Assembly: GCF_963678635.1 (NCBI RefSeq)
Contig: NC_087068.1
Coordinates: 48,005,785 to 48,069,784 of the forward strand
DNA from: Symsagittifera roscoffensis
Taxonomy: Eukaryota; Xenacoelomorpha; Acoela; Convolutidae
DNA: 64,000 nucleotides
Reading direction: 5' to 3'
The notes under the pieces were generated by a model, which worked only from the letters and a program-made list of their open reading frames with translations, was not told the DNA's origin and did no database searches. The position numbers were made by a program, and so were the translations under genes. Positions 11,678 to 25,894 of the stretch are shown here, one piece after another (within the stretch, counting starts at the first letter, position 1; each line of letters starts with the position of its first letter).

Positions 11678-11685
11678 CAGGACCT
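11678..11685. repeat. 8-bp target-site duplication, right
   Basis: Exact copy of CAGGACCT at 11324-11331. Confidence 0.75.
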
Positions 11686-13955
11686 TCAAACGTTTTTGTG
11701 GGGCACTCATTAATACAACTCATTTAAAGTTGGGTACAAAATATCAACAAAAACATTTAATTGACTAAATTTGCTGAAATTTACAGTGTTTGCAACATTT
11801 GGGGATTATTCAAGAATTCCGTCAAAAAATAAACTTACCCTGTATAATTTTGCTTTTCATATAACTGTGAATCCCGCAAAACTCTTCGAACTCTTTTTCA
11901 GTTCAATTATGACAAACCATGAGTCCTTCTAAATCTAACGCCCGCACTGGAGTTTCATAGATAAAAAATCAAATGAATTTGAGTTGTATGTTCAGTATTC
12001 ATGAAGGTCAAAAATAATCAAAGATAATTAAAATGAAATGAATCAAACTGTATTTTTAATAATGCATTAGGCTAATTTTTTATATTTCTTTGCCCTTAAA
12101 ATTAAAAATAGTCAGTAATAAGTTCAAATTCGTTCATAACACCAACAGAGCGAAAGCCATTTCAAAAATCAATACAGCTTCGCAGTCGAATTAAATAGAT
12201 TACAAACACGCTGTGAGGTGGAGATAATTAATACACCCAACTCTAAATCAACTCAACTCAACACAAATTGCCACCTGATTTTGTACACTTCAATGTCAAG
12301 AAAACAAGATACCAGAGATAAACTAGCACTTGATTGCTCATCAAATTATTATAAAAAAATTTTAAGCGCCTTAAAATTTTGAATTATGAAACAGTTTAAC
12401 TAAGGCAGAACGGCACATATAAACGCAATTTTCTTGATGTCAACTATAAAAATTTTATAAACGACATTTTTATTAAAGTTTTTCAGATTATACTAAATGA
12501 AATGAGAGGGGTTTGCTTAGCTTTACATTAGCAAAAAAACTAGAGATTGATTTTAATATACATCAGATGAATAAGAATTTTATATGATCTGTTGCGAGTG
12601 GGGAGAGGGTGGTAGGTAAAATTCAACTAAAGTATTATTCAAGTTGAAATAAACTTGTAAAATCTCGTTCAAACAAACGGTAAATAGCTCATGTTTTGTA
12701 GATTTAATTCAGTAGTTCGGAACAAAGAGCAATTCTTGTTTGTACAAGCAGTTTTTAAATGCTTAGAGGTTGATGGTTGTTTTTGCAGATTAAGAGGCAC
12801 TCATCAATGTTTAAGTTGAATCTAAATAAGCCAGAACAACTAATTTGTCTTCAACCCCTCACCAATAATTTTTCTGCTTTCACAAAAACAACTTGAGAAG
12901 GAAATGAATTCAAAAAATCTCCCAAAAAATTACACTCATAATCCATTTTTTACTTCTAATTGTCGAAAATTACGGACCAATTGACTAACCGGTTGTAACA
13001 ATGATGTACATCTTGGCTTTGAGCGCAATACATCAAGAGAGTCGGTATCACTGTGAAGAAGATTACAAACAAATCTTTTTCCTTGTCTGAAATAATAAAA
13101 TTTGAATTTAAACTGTTCCGTCAGATCTAAAATCACAGAACTCACAATTTTTGGTTTCTTCCACACCATCGAGATTTTCCGTAATAATACAGCTGCTAAA
13201 TTTTCGAGAAGTTTTTGAAAGCTTTCATACTATGCTGATCAATTTTCGTACTACTTGAGCAAGATTTCTAACGAAATCCACTTTGATTCTTTTGCTTAGT
13301 TTTTCACGTGTTTCTCCATAGGCAGCATTTATATCGAATTTGAAAAAATTTCTAATATAATTTTTATTTTTTTTCGTTTTTTAGAGTTTATCTGTACATC
13401 TGGTGCCATCCAACAGTTTTTTTTTTAATTTGAGGACTCAGCATATTTTCTTAAACCCTAACCCTAACTCAACATAAGCTTTGAGTATGATGTATTAAAT
13501 CGTATAGTTGTTCTTATCGAAAAATGTTGAAAGAAGTTTTTTGGCCTTTTTCCTTGTTTTATACTGCATGCGGTCTGTGTTCAGCTTGAAACTCGCTGAG
13601 CCAAGTGATGTCGAAAACTAGTTTCGTGGGTGATGTCGAAAACTAGATTCGTGGAGGGATTTTTTTAAATAGGTTATAAATTTCGGTAGGATATTCTAGA
13701 TGGACTTCGGGGACATATCAAATGTGAGATCTATCGCTTGTTTCTGGATTCCTTTGATGTCGTAGCTTTATAAAGATAAAAAAAGTGTGGAATGGTAGTG
13801 AATTGGTCTTCTTCTCCTCTTATAACATCGTCTGCCATTTCCAAATGCTACCTCTGGGTCAGAAGCTTCAATGATGGTTCACAAATTTTTCATAAAAACT
13901 TCCCCTCTAGGCTGGCAGCTGAAAAGGACTGTGTGCATTCCAGCCCATATACCTC
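11686..13955. other. AT-rich intergenic DNA, no supported gene
   Basis: Frames are short and unrecognised. A brief CCCTAACCCTAAC run near 13453 is only about two telomere-like units and is probably chance. Confidence 0.45.
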
Positions 13956-14276
13956 TATAAACAAATTTCACAGAGTTTTTGAATAAACAAACTTCAGAAA
14001 CATTGATCAAATCAAAATTATTTTTTGAAAAATCATACTAAGCAAATAGCAGACATTTATAAACAAACTTCACGAAGTTTTTGAATGAACAAACTTCAAA
14101 AAAATTGATTAAATCAATAAATCAAAATTATTTTTTGAAAAATCATACTAAGCAAATAGCAGACATTTATAAACAAACTTCACGAAGTTTTTGAATGAAC
14201 AAACTTCAAAAAAATTGATTAAATCAATAAATCAAAATTATTTTTTGAAAAATCATACTAAGCAAATAGCAGAGAC
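13956..14276. repeat. 110-bp tandem repeat, 3 units
   Basis: Units begin near 13956, 14058 and 14168. The first is about 102 bp and more diverged; the second and third are nearly identical at 110 bp. Each contains AAATTATTTTTTGAAAAATC and ends in GCAAATAGCAGA. Confidence 0.85.
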
Positions 14277-14928
14277 TGTTATTAAATACAAATCGTGGTA
14301 TGAACTTAGGTTTATACACCGATGTTGTTCAAAAACTATGTTTGCATGATCAAGATTTTCCTCTGAAATTGAGGATTTTCCTTCATTCAAGTTACTTTTC
14401 TATTCTTCATGTGGATCTAACACAATTGATAAGACTTTTCGAAGCCACCCATATTACTATCAAGTTAGAATTCTTCTTGCTTTATCAAGTCAACATCACA
14501 TGCTGATCTACCGACTCGCTGGAATTGCTTTTCCAAAACTTGAAACCCATCTATAATCAAGTTTACAACTAATTTTTTGAGTAAACTTGACATAAACCTT
14601 AATGAATCGTTGAATCGCATTTATTCAAAAAAAGTTAGTGTTTTTTTATGAAAGTTATTTTCCTTCATGAGCACTTTGAGAATTAAGGAAATGTAAGTCT
14701 CGTCAATTGATGGAAATATCTGAATTTTTTTTCTGATATTGAATTTGTTCAAGGCCAACCAAAGATAGGTCATGTCATACCCTGACAATTATGTGCTATC
14801 ACTGGGGTGAGTTTTGGAGTAGATATTTTCATATTAGAGAGCTCATGTGATCAAACCGAAATTTTTCCAGAATAGTGGTAGTGATCGAGATGTTTGGGTT
14901 TGCTGTTTGTAAAATCAATTACAACTAT

Positions 14929-15210
14929 CTAACCCACTAGTGCTTTGCTTGTTGATTGTTCGACAACTCCTGAAAATTGTGGGTATCGTTTTTTAATTCT
15001 GTAGACATCATGACCCAGTTTTTCAATGGTCGTGACAGAGTCCTCCATACAATCGGGTGATCTTTTCGGATTGAAGACTTCTTCGTTGTGGGTTTTATGT
15101 TCAATTATGACTGATGCATATACCTGCGGATCTTGTTTCTGTAAAATTTCGATAAGACTTTTGATGGATTGTTGGATGGTGATCTCACTGGTGCTCTTGT
15201 CGATTCTAGG
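14929..15210 (-). other. Exon-like open frame, unknown protein
   Basis: A 94-codon minus frame lies between stops. It is not AT-simple: it contains a leucine/isoleucine helix-like start (SLIEILQKQ) and an EHKTHNEEVFNPKR stretch. It lies just downstream of the zinc-ribbon frame on the same strand, so the two may be exons of one gene. I could not find a splice pairing that keeps frame, so this is weak. The alternative is chance or a pseudogene. Confidence 0.3.
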
Positions 15211-15270
15211 TCAAAGTAAAAAACCATCGGACAGTACGTCTTTTCCTTCTCCTTTCTAAGATGAAATTTT

Positions 15271-15528
15271 TTATTTTACTCGTTCGGTATTGTAACAATA
15301 ATCGTAACAAAAATAGGTTCCGTCCAAAATGAAAATATGAAAACAGTTCCTACAGATAACAGCTCGGTTATCAGGCTGTAAAATTGCCGTAGTTTCATTG
15401 CCAAGTTTCTTACATTTTGATTGAGAACCTAGTGGTATCGACGTCCGACAGTCGGAAGTAGCAAGTCCACCAGAAACTTGCTCTCTTTTTTCGAGACATG
15501 GAATGGCATCAGTTCCCGATTGTGATAA
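15271..15528 (-). other. Exon-like open frame with a zinc ribbon
   Basis: An 86-codon minus frame encodes CRNCF, 11 residues, then CYDYC, which is a C-x2-C-x11-C-x2-C zinc-ribbon spacing (about 15286-15355). A TTTTAG sequence at its 5' edge and a GTAAAAT after the ribbon could be splice signals. In-frame sequence upstream of the TAG has an ATG (MSEINNQ), so a stop-interrupted pseudogene is also possible. The family is not recognised. Confidence 0.35.
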
Positions 15529-18500
15529 CTAAAATTTAAACAAACTCATGATTTTATTTCTCTTCTTATTGCCTGATAGTTGGTTATTGATTTCACTCAT
15601 TAACAAACACTAACCGAAAGATGATGATCTACAAAGATCCTTGTTTTCAGTTTCACCGATTGAGTCGATTGGCATGGGCAATTATCAAGATCCTATCAGT
15701 TGATGTGCTGAGGGGTTTTGTGAACTGTACAGCCATGGGCTCCTTTTATGTCTCCAAGAGGCACACTCGTGAGTCAAGCTCGGGCCGTGCTGTACATGAA
15801 AGGCGGATAGGAAGCAATACTAGAAACAATTGGAATCTCCCAAGTTTCTAATTTTTAAGGGAGATTGTTCAGATGCTAGACCCGGATGAAGGCAATTTGG
15901 GATGCTGGTCGTATAGGCGAGACTTTTTCCAGCTTGACTTGGATCCGAACCAATCTTTTGATTATCCAGTCGCTACCATGATCAGTGAAGCTACCGATAG
16001 TTTTTATCACTAGTTAAACCATTTCATGGTACTGATTATCCGACAGATCTTCACCGTAGATAGTGTTCATAATCCGTTTTTGCGAAGAAAGGCAGCTCCT
16101 TAACTTCATCTTCTCCAACTGGTTTGACCAAATCTATTTCGAACAACTTTTGAACCTTCTGGGGGCAGACGTGGCTTGCAGTGACTTTGTTGACTACATC
16201 ACGAAGTTAAAGACTACAACAGAACACAAAGTTAGGTCAAGTTCACTCGAGACAAGAATAACAAACCCTCAAGTTTCCATCGAAAGCTGATTCATCGGGA
16301 AAAAGTTGATTTGCGGCAGGTATAATCTCTTGATAATTGGTCATTCATTTGCAGCGATGAGATGTTAAATGAAAACCGCTATGTCCGCGTCAGTCCTACG
16401 GAAGTAAACACATATGCAAACAACAGCTGCTCCATGTTTTGCACTGACATTTTGGTTCATATCTACAAGTGATCGAGATTGGAAACAGCAGTTGCCACAC
16501 TCAAACCACTTCGCTTGGAGTGGTATGGAATGCATCGTTTCTTTTTGTCATCGTAGGCTGCGACTAGCGGCGGAAGTCTCGAGGACAAATCTCGCAAAAT
16601 GTTTGGGGAGTTGACAACCTTGTTGATTTTGGTGATTGGCGAAGCTCTCAAGAAACTGAAAAAAAAAACACTAGGTCACAAAAGCTTACAAAGTTCTTTT
16701 GGATTTGAGATAGATTTATTTAGATATTTTATTTCAATCAGAAACACTTGAAGTTGACACAGCAAAAAATTGAAGCGAGGTTAGGTTTTAAGTTTGAAGC
16801 TCAGGATGCAGTAAGCCACAAGGGTAAGGGTTGAAAGGGTGTAGGGCTTGTTGTTGATTGTTGGCAGTTTCTTCTTAGGTTGTTTTACTTTGCGAAATTT
16901 TTTTCAAAAATTGCGTTTTTTACTTTGCGGTTGTGTGTTTCCTTTGAAAGACATTTACTTCAAAATGTGGTTAAACTCCTACACTTTTGGTACCGTTTTA
17001 GCTTAAAGTGAGATATAATTGCATAGGAGGTGACGGGATATAAACGGCAATAGACAGGAGGAAAAGGAAGACTTCTCATTGCAGGAGGAAAAAGAATACC
17101 TCTTGCATGAGAGATTTTCTTATATGCAGAACAAATGCATAGCTTGTTTGCATGGTTTGATTTTTTTAGACATTCATAATAAATTTTTATGTTTGCATGC
17201 TAGTGTGTATGTATGTACAATTGCATGAATGTATGCTTTTCTGTGATGCTTTGTGTATTAGCTAACCCGGCGTTGCTTGTCGTTACGCTCCTTGGAATGG
17301 CCTCCCGCTCGGTAAAGTAACGTGAAAAATTTATCAAGACGCAATTTTCTAAAACAAAAACACACTGTGATAACAAAATTTTGATTTTGAAAAAAAAACA
17401 ATTTTTGTCTCCAAATTTAATCAAACCTCTCTCCTTCAGTTTCCTTTGCTTTCCCAAATAAGGTTAGAAACCAAACTCAATTTTCAAAAAACAACAACAA
17501 TTTTGAAGTGTTTTACCCCTATTTTACCATAAAATACCAAATCCTGATTTTAACTTGATTAAAAGTGTAATAAAAACGCTTCAAAGGCTGAATTATGCCT
17601 AATTAGAGAAAGAAAAACTACTAATTAGAGTAGATTTTTATAGATTTTCGTGGAAATGAAAAAAAAACATTTTCTTGAATTTTTTTGTCTCCAAACCAAA
17701 TGAAAGCACCCTCAATTAATTTCCTATGGTCTCCTGAGTATGGTTAGAACCCACGATCATTTTTCGAAAAAATTTATTTTGATTTTTCAGCCGCTTCTAC
17801 TCAAAATTAGTGATTATACACTTGACACTTGTTTATAAATGATATATAAATGTATATTCATGGCTTAAAAGTTATTCTTTTTACTTCGCATTAAGAGTTC
17901 TGGCTAACCTCGCAAGGCACAAAGTACAAGGAGAGAGAGAGAGAGAGTGGAGAGTGTTTAAAAAAGCCAAAATGTGATTGGATAAAATTACATGTTTATT
18001 GTTTTTGAAACAGAAGACTAACAGTATCTCAAAAGCTATAATGAAAACGAGGCTGGCAGTAAACAACTTCATTTTTTCTCCCTCTCAACTAGCAGAAGAA
18101 TATGATATCATGCGTCTGAAAGTTTTGAACATTTGTAAGTAAAAATAAAATAATTTTTTCTTGCTTTGGTTTATAAGCAATTAAAATCTGTTCAGTTTTT
18201 ACCAAAAATTAGGTCAAGTCATACTCTATCTAATCATTTAATTTAATGCAGTTTTGGTTGCGAATTTTTTGGTCCTATGAAAAAATTCATTATCTTCCTC
18301 TTTCATTTTTTCTTTGGTTTCTTTTTTTTAATTTTTGGTCGATTTATCACAAAGCAATTTTTAACTCAAAGAAAAAATTAGGAACACTAACTAAACAAAA
18401 TTTAGGCTTTGAATAAAACAAAGATTTTAAAAAAAATCATTTCAAACCAAATCGAGAAACTTCAAAATAATGCAATCTTGCAATCTTGGTGGAAACAAAA

Positions 18501-18700
18501 ACTTTAGAGTTTTCACTGATCTGTGAATTCCCTTTCGTGTTTTGTCAGCGCACGGCAAGCATTGATTGGAGACGTCTCATGTATTAAACATGGCGGACAG
18601 GGGCTTTGACTGCGGAAAAAAAAGAAGACTGCTGACGCTGGTTGATTGAAAAAACATCCGGTTTTATTGGGGTTTTGAGCGTCTGCTGGCCCTCGTATAG
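15529..18700. other. Mixed region with short frames, no supported gene
   Basis: Several 60-85-codon frames on both strands have no known domain. Two diverged copies of a motif with TTTGTCTCCAAA and GGTTAGAA lie near 17403-17470 and 17685-17745. A short (GA)n microsatellite lies at 17931-17948. Base composition is mildly higher in GC at 15600-16650, which might reflect an old coding region. Confidence 0.35.
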
Positions 18701-21700
18701 TTCCACTGAACTTGAGGATTTTCAATCGACTCAATATCTCACTAGGATGCTTGCTCTATCAGATCTCTAAGATACCCTTCTTAGTTTTGGTAGTCGGGAA
18801 TTGGCTGACAATCTTAGTCAAACAGTCTTTTTCTCGGCTGCAACGTTCAAAGCGAGAAGGGCCTGCAACATCAGTGCGCTCGCTTCAGCGAAGGATAACT
18901 TTCTGTCACACAACAACTCTCGTAGACACTTTTTCTATTTTAACTGAGGATGTCAATTTAATTCCAGTTTTTTGTGACCTACTCGTCGTATTAGGTGCTG
19001 CGTCTTGGTTCAAGGTCGTTTACAGGACTCTCTACCCGTTGATGGAAATTCCTTTCCTGCAAGACAACTAATAGAGTCTCTCTGGTCTATGTTTGGTATA
19101 TAATAACTCTCATATGGTATTATTTGCTGTTTTGTGGCATTGGTGTTACCATTTTTTTGAAAATTTTTGTTGATTTCTGTTCTTGGTGTTTATTTTGCTA
19201 CAGCTTGGTTTTGGGAGATTGAAATAAAATAGTCAATAATTTTAATTTGGGCATTCGAACATAATTTTCAAAAATGGTGGTCTAAGATGTGGTCAAAAAC
19301 CGTAAATTTTTGTGTGCAAATTTAACTGGTTTTAGGGCTTATGCAACTTAGAGTAGAACTTTTAAGGCTTTGAAGATAAGTACTTCAAAGAAATCATATG
19401 GCGTTTTCTTATGATGGACAAAGTCACGTGAAGGTTTAACAATCAAAAAGATAACATGTATACCGCCAGGGTAAAGTGGTTCGATTTATGACCTAGTAAA
19501 GGTTTGCCCGACAGAAATGACTTGTGCAACTAAAACTCATAGAAATTAACCGCAAAACAAGTTTAATGTGTCCACTGAAGCCTAAGACTTACCAAAAATG
19601 TAAATCAGCCGATTTAGCTATAAGCTAGCCAAATAAATTAATCTTAACATGTCTCTTAAATAAGATATTTGCGTAGAATTTCCGCCTGCCAAATAAGTAC
19701 ACGCTCAAATTGATGCGGACTTTAAAGATGATTTTTGATGATATTTTTTAAGAAAAAAACCTTTAAGCGGAATTGGAACTAGAACGTTTGAGAAAACAGG
19801 TACTTATGGTACACTAAATTTGATTAAAAAACATGACTGGGTTCTCAAAATGTATCAAGCAGTCACTTTTTGAGGACGAAAAAAATTGATTGTCTTGCAG
19901 ATAATTGTTCAAAAAATCAAAAATGTTGATAATACCAACCGTTGAGAAAAATAAGACTTTCACAATAAGAAACTGACTTCAAATACGACAATACAGATCG
20001 AAATTGTAATAGTGAAAACGACGACGATGAAGAAGAACACACTCACAAAAACTGTCGAGTGGTTTGATTAGTTTAATTGTATCAGTTTTAATTAATCATC
20101 AAACTGGTTGAAGTAATGTATGAACAATTGCCTGAATTTTTTCAAACGATTACCGAAAAATTTTATTTACTTATTCCAAAAAATGCACTCAACTCTATGT
20201 CTCTGCCTTTCCCGCTATTACCAAGTTAACATTTGCAGTTTTTTCATTTCAGGACGATTTTTGTTTTCAAATTCTTAACAATGTAAAACCACAGTTCAAC
20301 GTCTTCATCGAACTTACGGAAGCAGTTAACAAGGAGACCTCCAAATATTTTATTGCGCCCTGCCCCTGTTGTTCATTTAGATATTTGATCAAGGGGTGCA
20401 GCAAATTTCCTCTAATAGAACCATTATTGGAAAAACTGAAAGTAGCTGTTAATTTCAACTCGACTAACAACCTTGTCAAAGGTGGAGCTCCTGAGCGAAA
20501 ACTATAGCGCACTTTTGCTTTGCTTTACAATCTCTATCTAATCAGACTTAATCTGACCTAAAAACCAATGTAACACTTGAACAATGTTATTAGAATTTTG
20601 AGGGGTGACAAGGCTGAGGAGTTTTCAAAAAACATTGACAATTTTTGAATGGGTATGGCCGTTTACAGGTTGATACAAATTTTTAGTTCGTTAAATTTGT
20701 AATGGTGACAAATTTCAAAGTCATAAAATTGTTTTCTTAGCTGGACATAATGCCAGCGGTAAGTGTTTTAGCAAACAAAAACATTTTGGTTAAAAAATGA
20801 ATTATAAATCGTTTCAGAAACGTATCGGCATTAACATTAAAATCTATAAGAAACTTGAATGAAATTGTAACATGAGCAAAATAAATAAAATTAAGTCCCC
20901 ACAAAACCGAGATGATTGGATTGCTTGTTCATCAGTATTTGTTTTCCTTTATGAATAGAGTTTCTCATACTTTTGTATGAATGTGGATATGAGTAGATGT
21001 GAGATCAAATGCCATAAAAAATGATTTTGAAAGTTAACAAGCAAGCTTGTTTCTTTTTGATCATAAATCATAATGAACTTAACAGAGTAATCTGTAGTTT
21101 GCAGGCGTAGAGATTGAAAAGTTTTTGAAAATGTTTAACCGGCTGAAAAGTGCTGTGAATTAAAGGATGCATAGTTCAATCCCCCCAGGAAAGTAGAAAT
21201 TAATTCTACTGGTTTTATTATGTCTTCTTTGTTTGTAAGAACCATCTATCATAATAGCTACCAGTCCGAGAAGAAGGGTAACTATCCGATCGCTTGTGAA
21301 ATAGCTGGACCCAGAACAGTACCCTGGACAGGACAGGAAACAGAGTAGGATCCTGAAGAATTATTAACAAATTTCCCACTAAAATTTGATATAAATTGGT
21401 TAAGCATTATAATTGGACAAGCATGAAAACAATTATTAACTTATATTGAGGTTGCACAATTTAAAAAAAAACTGAAAAAAAAATAAATTGTATAAACTTA
21501 AAACAATGTATAAAATAAACTAGAGCTAACAGAGACTGAAAATAAAAATCTAATTTAATTGAACATTATTCATGGAATTTCAGTGCGGGTAGGATGTTAA
21601 ATATCAAGGTAAACAAATGCAATGTATGAGTTGATGTTTTTGAAATGATTGAAAGTGAGTTTGAATTAAATTAGATTTAGAACGGTACATTTCTTAGATT

Positions 21701-24613
21701 GAAACGAGTTTTCTCGAAAGTAAGATGTAAAACCAGATTCCTCGATTTAATCTAAAGTTCCATTAGTTAGATTTAAAATGAGTTTTCTCGAAAGTTTTCA
21801 ATTTATTTCAATTAGCTTGTTCATTGAAACCCAAATTTTCGAATTGTTTTTTAATTTGTCTGCTGTTCTTTTTAACAAAAACCATACGAAAAAAAAGCTC
21901 AAAGTATTGTCATATACAACCGAGATAAGTTTTTGTTAGATTCAAGCTGACGAAGTGTTACTTAGTTTATTAAATGCCAAACATCATACAAATTGCCGAT
22001 TCAATCACATTTATAATTGAACAATTGCAAAAGAAAGGTAACTGAAACAATTTGCTCACATTGTTTTGCATCTACTTTTTGAGAGTTTGGGTAGCCCATG
22101 CAAAACAATTTGAGTGCATTGAAAAAATTTGCCTCATAGAACTAAGGTTTCCCGTTTCTTCAAATCGAAATTGCTATATAGCTGATCTCCGCAAGTACGA
22201 AGTCCAAGATCATTGCAGAAAAACTGAAGCGCTTGAAAAATTGAATTTTTGATGTAGCAAAATATTGATAACTTGGAAATTTTCGTATGTGTTAAAAACT
22301 AGCACTGTATATCAGAAACTTTTTTCATACGGATCACATTGGTTACAGTTTTTCATATAGGGGAGTTCGTTTTCTCGGGAGTCGCATACCTGAGAATACT
22401 TTTGTTTGTGAAAAGAAAAGAAACAGAAAACAAGCAAAGAAACAAAACAAAACGACACGCAGCGCGCCAAGATTAGAATGCAAAATCTGACTCGAGTGTT
22501 CGTTTTTATCATTTTTGCTTGTTGAGCAACTTTTGTACCTCTTTCACTGGCAAACCTATTCGTGCAGCTACAAATTAGGAAGACTGTCGAAGACTATCAG
22601 TGCGCAAATTGAGGGTAAGAAGACATCTTTCGTTTGGGCTGGTTGATTTGTGAGGAAAGTTTTCCAAAACACTGAAAAAAAAAATTTCAATCTGTAAAGA
22701 TGTATGATGAATACTGTATGATTGATGAATACTGTATGATAAGCAAATTTTTCAGTAATTCATTTTTCAGAAGTTCTTTCAAAGGAGTTTTCAGAAAAGT
22801 TTAAATAAGCTTGCATCATATTTTCCATTGTGTAAAAAAAATTTGTGATTTACTTTTTGTATTTTTTTAGTCTATGGAGTTTTATGGATTTGTTCGACCA
22901 GCATTTGATCTTTAGTATTAATTAAAATGTATGATTTCAACTGAAGCTCATTGAGTGCGATTTTTATCTTTTGTTTTCCGAGGAAGGTCAGTTTTCTTTC
23001 TGTCAGTTTTTTATCGTCTTAGGCCGATTTGTTACGCCGGGATAAATAGCTCTTTCAGTTCTCCTTTTGGCGGAGAACAGTAGGTCAAGCTCAACAAGTT
23101 CCCAAAGATTTTTATTTGATGCAGAGAAAACGGCAAAAATGTGAAGAAAATATTTTCTTATTTGCTTGAAAAAATATTTTAAAAATACAGTTTCTATGTC
23201 CCATGACTGCAGTTGCAGCCGTATTTTGACTGACAACTGGTTAACTTTTTTTGTATATGAAAGATATTCTTCCCATTCCTCGACAAAACGACCGAAGGCT
23301 TTTCTTGGAATGATTGTTTTCTGTAGGCGAATTTTGACTCGTTAATAAGCCGCATTTAGATTGAGATCAAAATAAAAAATTTTGCTTTTGAAATAATATT
23401 GTGAAGTTATCAGACAATTTTAGACAATAACGTCCCCAATATTATTGTTTTCCAACGCGTAAGCTGCGAAATAGTTAGAAGGCAAAAAACTCTCGCGAAA
23501 AATGATATTTTTTATGAACAGTTTTGCCCTGAAATGAGCAGTCATTTTCCTCTTTTTCATAACCATTGCTTTGGAGATGCTAGTATTTATGATATTTTGT
23601 TAGCCTAAACTATAGTTTCGCTTGCGAGTACTTTTGATATACTTTTGGTTAAGATGAGTTAAGTAGTGAAAAATTAAGTGGTATGGCCGTATTAATTAAA
23701 ATCTCGTTTTGGTAAAACTAAAAACTGAAGTAACCACTTGCTACACTCTAACGGTGTTTTTCAAGTTTTTTTTTCAAAAATCAAGATTGTTTGTAAGTTA
23801 GCGGTAGTAGGGTTGCCAAGAATTTGCAATTTGAGAAGTTTTTCAAAAAATGTGTGTACTTCCTCTCATGTGTTTGTTTTTGTCGAGTCGTGGTAGAAGG
23901 ATTTGAATTGAGTTTCTTCGACTTTCTACAATTTTCAGCCCATTTGTTTTAATGTGTGAAATCAAGTTTTGAAAAAAGGAGAATTAGAATTGATTTCAAA
24001 AAATTAGAAGTTACAATAAAGCAAACCAAATAGTTTTTACGAATAAACCTTGTGCAGAATAAAGGTTTAAGTTTTTTGTTTCATTTTTGCTGCACCTTTT
24101 TCGCGTATTTCTTCAATTAATAATTGAATATTTTATTTTCTCAAACGTTATTGTTTGTAAAAATTTCAGTTATTAAAAGAAATTAAAGGATTTTATGAAG
24201 CAAAAAATTTCATTTTAATCGATGAACTGGACATGAGATCAACAAAAATCAAAAGTCAAACCTAAAAAACCTACAATCTTCAATGGAACTACACAATTTC
24301 CACTAGTGTCTTAACTTCGAAAGTGAGTAGTGAAAACGCTATTTTTCTTATGCAAAAGTAGCAGTGATTACCTAACATGATGTTAGACCGCAAAAAAAAC
24401 TGAAAATTCATGAAAAATTTTGCTCTGAAAAAACTGAAAATTCATGAACAAATGAGGGTAACTTAACAAAAGAACTGTTCCAGCAATTATTTGGAAAAAA
24501 ACTGCACCAAATTATGCAAAAGATCTCATCATCAGTTTTCTTGGGTGTAAATTTTGAGCTAAACTTCCGTAAAAGCTCCCATGGATTTTTTGTATAGAAG
24601 TCGTAAGACGAGT
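18701..24613. other. AT-rich intergenic DNA, one 119-codon orphan frame
   Basis: The only long frame is plus 18712-19071 (119 codons, several hydrophobic runs, no known motif). It lies in a locally GC-richer patch and could be a real exon, but nothing supports this beyond length. The rest is AT-rich with no RNA gene or transposon that I recognise. Confidence 0.35.
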
Positions 24614-24813
24614 NNNNNNNNNNNNNNNNNNNNNNNNNNNNNNNNNNNNNNNNNNNNNNNNNNNNNNNNNNNNNNNNNNNNNNNNNNNNNNNNNNNNNNN
24701 NNNNNNNNNNNNNNNNNNNNNNNNNNNNNNNNNNNNNNNNNNNNNNNNNNNNNNNNNNNNNNNNNNNNNNNNNNNNNNNNNNNNNNNNNNNNNNNNNNNN
24801 NNNNNNNNNNNNN
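24614..24813. other. Assembly gap of 200 N
   Basis: Exactly 200 undetermined bases, a round number that suggests a fixed-size scaffold gap and not a measured distance. The frame that appears to run into it from 24581 has no meaning. Confidence 0.98.
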
Positions 24814-24884
24814 TTAAAAAATTTTAATTGAAATTGGTCAGAAGCTGGTCAAAAGTAATACATCACCACGAAATCTGAAAAAAG

Positions 24885-25770
24885 TTGCGTATTGAAGCAT
24901 TCCAACTAAACGAAGTTTATAAAGTATGTGAAAAAATTGTAGCTAAAAATCTAATTAAAACAATTAGTCCGATTATTTCTGAGCTACTGAGTTGCCTTTT
25001 TGATCAGAGCGTAGATTTATCATTTTATCCTTCAACTTTAAAGACTGCTAAAGTTCATTCAAATCAAAAAACGATCAAATGCAACCCCGACAGTTGCAAT
25101 CAATTCACAAAGCGAATCAAAAAAATTAGTCCAATTTTTTCCGAGCTACCTAAATAGCCTTTTTGATCAAAGCGTAGATTTATCATTTTGTCCTTAAATT
25201 TCTTCAATTTTCAACCTTCAAGACTAAATTTCACTCAAATAAAAAAAGATCCTTGAAGGTAAACACATACCCATATGTTTTCTACCAATTATGGAGAAGG
25301 TTTGAGAAAAACTTAATCATAATCGCTTTGGAATTTTTTTCGAATAAATATTTTGTGTTAACAGCATGTCAGTACAGATTTGTAAAAAAAAAAGCACAAT
25401 AATTGATATCTTGAAACTCATCGAACAGTTAAAAGAGAACTTAGAAGAACATTTTGGCGCCGTGTGAACGTTCCTAGATCTCACTAAAGCGTTCAACAAA
25501 GTTGATTACAAAATTTTACCGGGAAAAAACATAACTACATGATGTACGAGGTATGCTTGTTAATATTTTGGGAACATACTTTGAGAATCATAAACTGTAT
25601 GTTAGCTTTAACAAATGATTATGAGAACTAATTATAAACAGCTATGGTGTACCACAAGGCTCATCCTGGGTCATTTGTTGTTGTTCCTGATTACAAACAT
25701 TTTGTCAATTGTCTGTAACAATAAAAAAATGATACTCTTTGCAGTTGGTTGAACAATGTATACAACAAAT
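24885..25770 (+). pseudogene. Decayed non-LTR retrotransposon reverse transcriptase
   Basis: Fragments in several plus frames match landmarks of LINE-type reverse transcriptases in the right order. They are an ISELLSCLFDQS/FYPSTLKTAKV stretch (about 24965-25055), a QYRFVKKK motif (about 25372), LDLTKAFNKVDYKIL (about 25472-25517), and YGVPQGSS (about 25645-25668). The first stretch is partly repeated at 25120-25200. Frameshifts and stops are frequent and the catalytic FADD box is not visible, so the copy is dead. The Polinton inserted just beyond its end. Confidence 0.7.
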
Positions 25771-25894
25771 AAAATGGGACACCAGCAGCAGGTGAATTTT
25801 GATATGAACGTTGGAAAATGGTTTTTGGAGAATATGTTTACCATAAAAAGGATAAAACTGTCATCTTAGAGCTTAGCAGGGAGAAATTTTCTAG

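Noticed and set aside
13448-13475. CCCTAACCCTAAC telomere-like run
   Set aside because: Only about two units; too short for an interstitial telomere.
24581-24817. Plus frame running into the N gap
   Set aside because: Most of it is undetermined bases.
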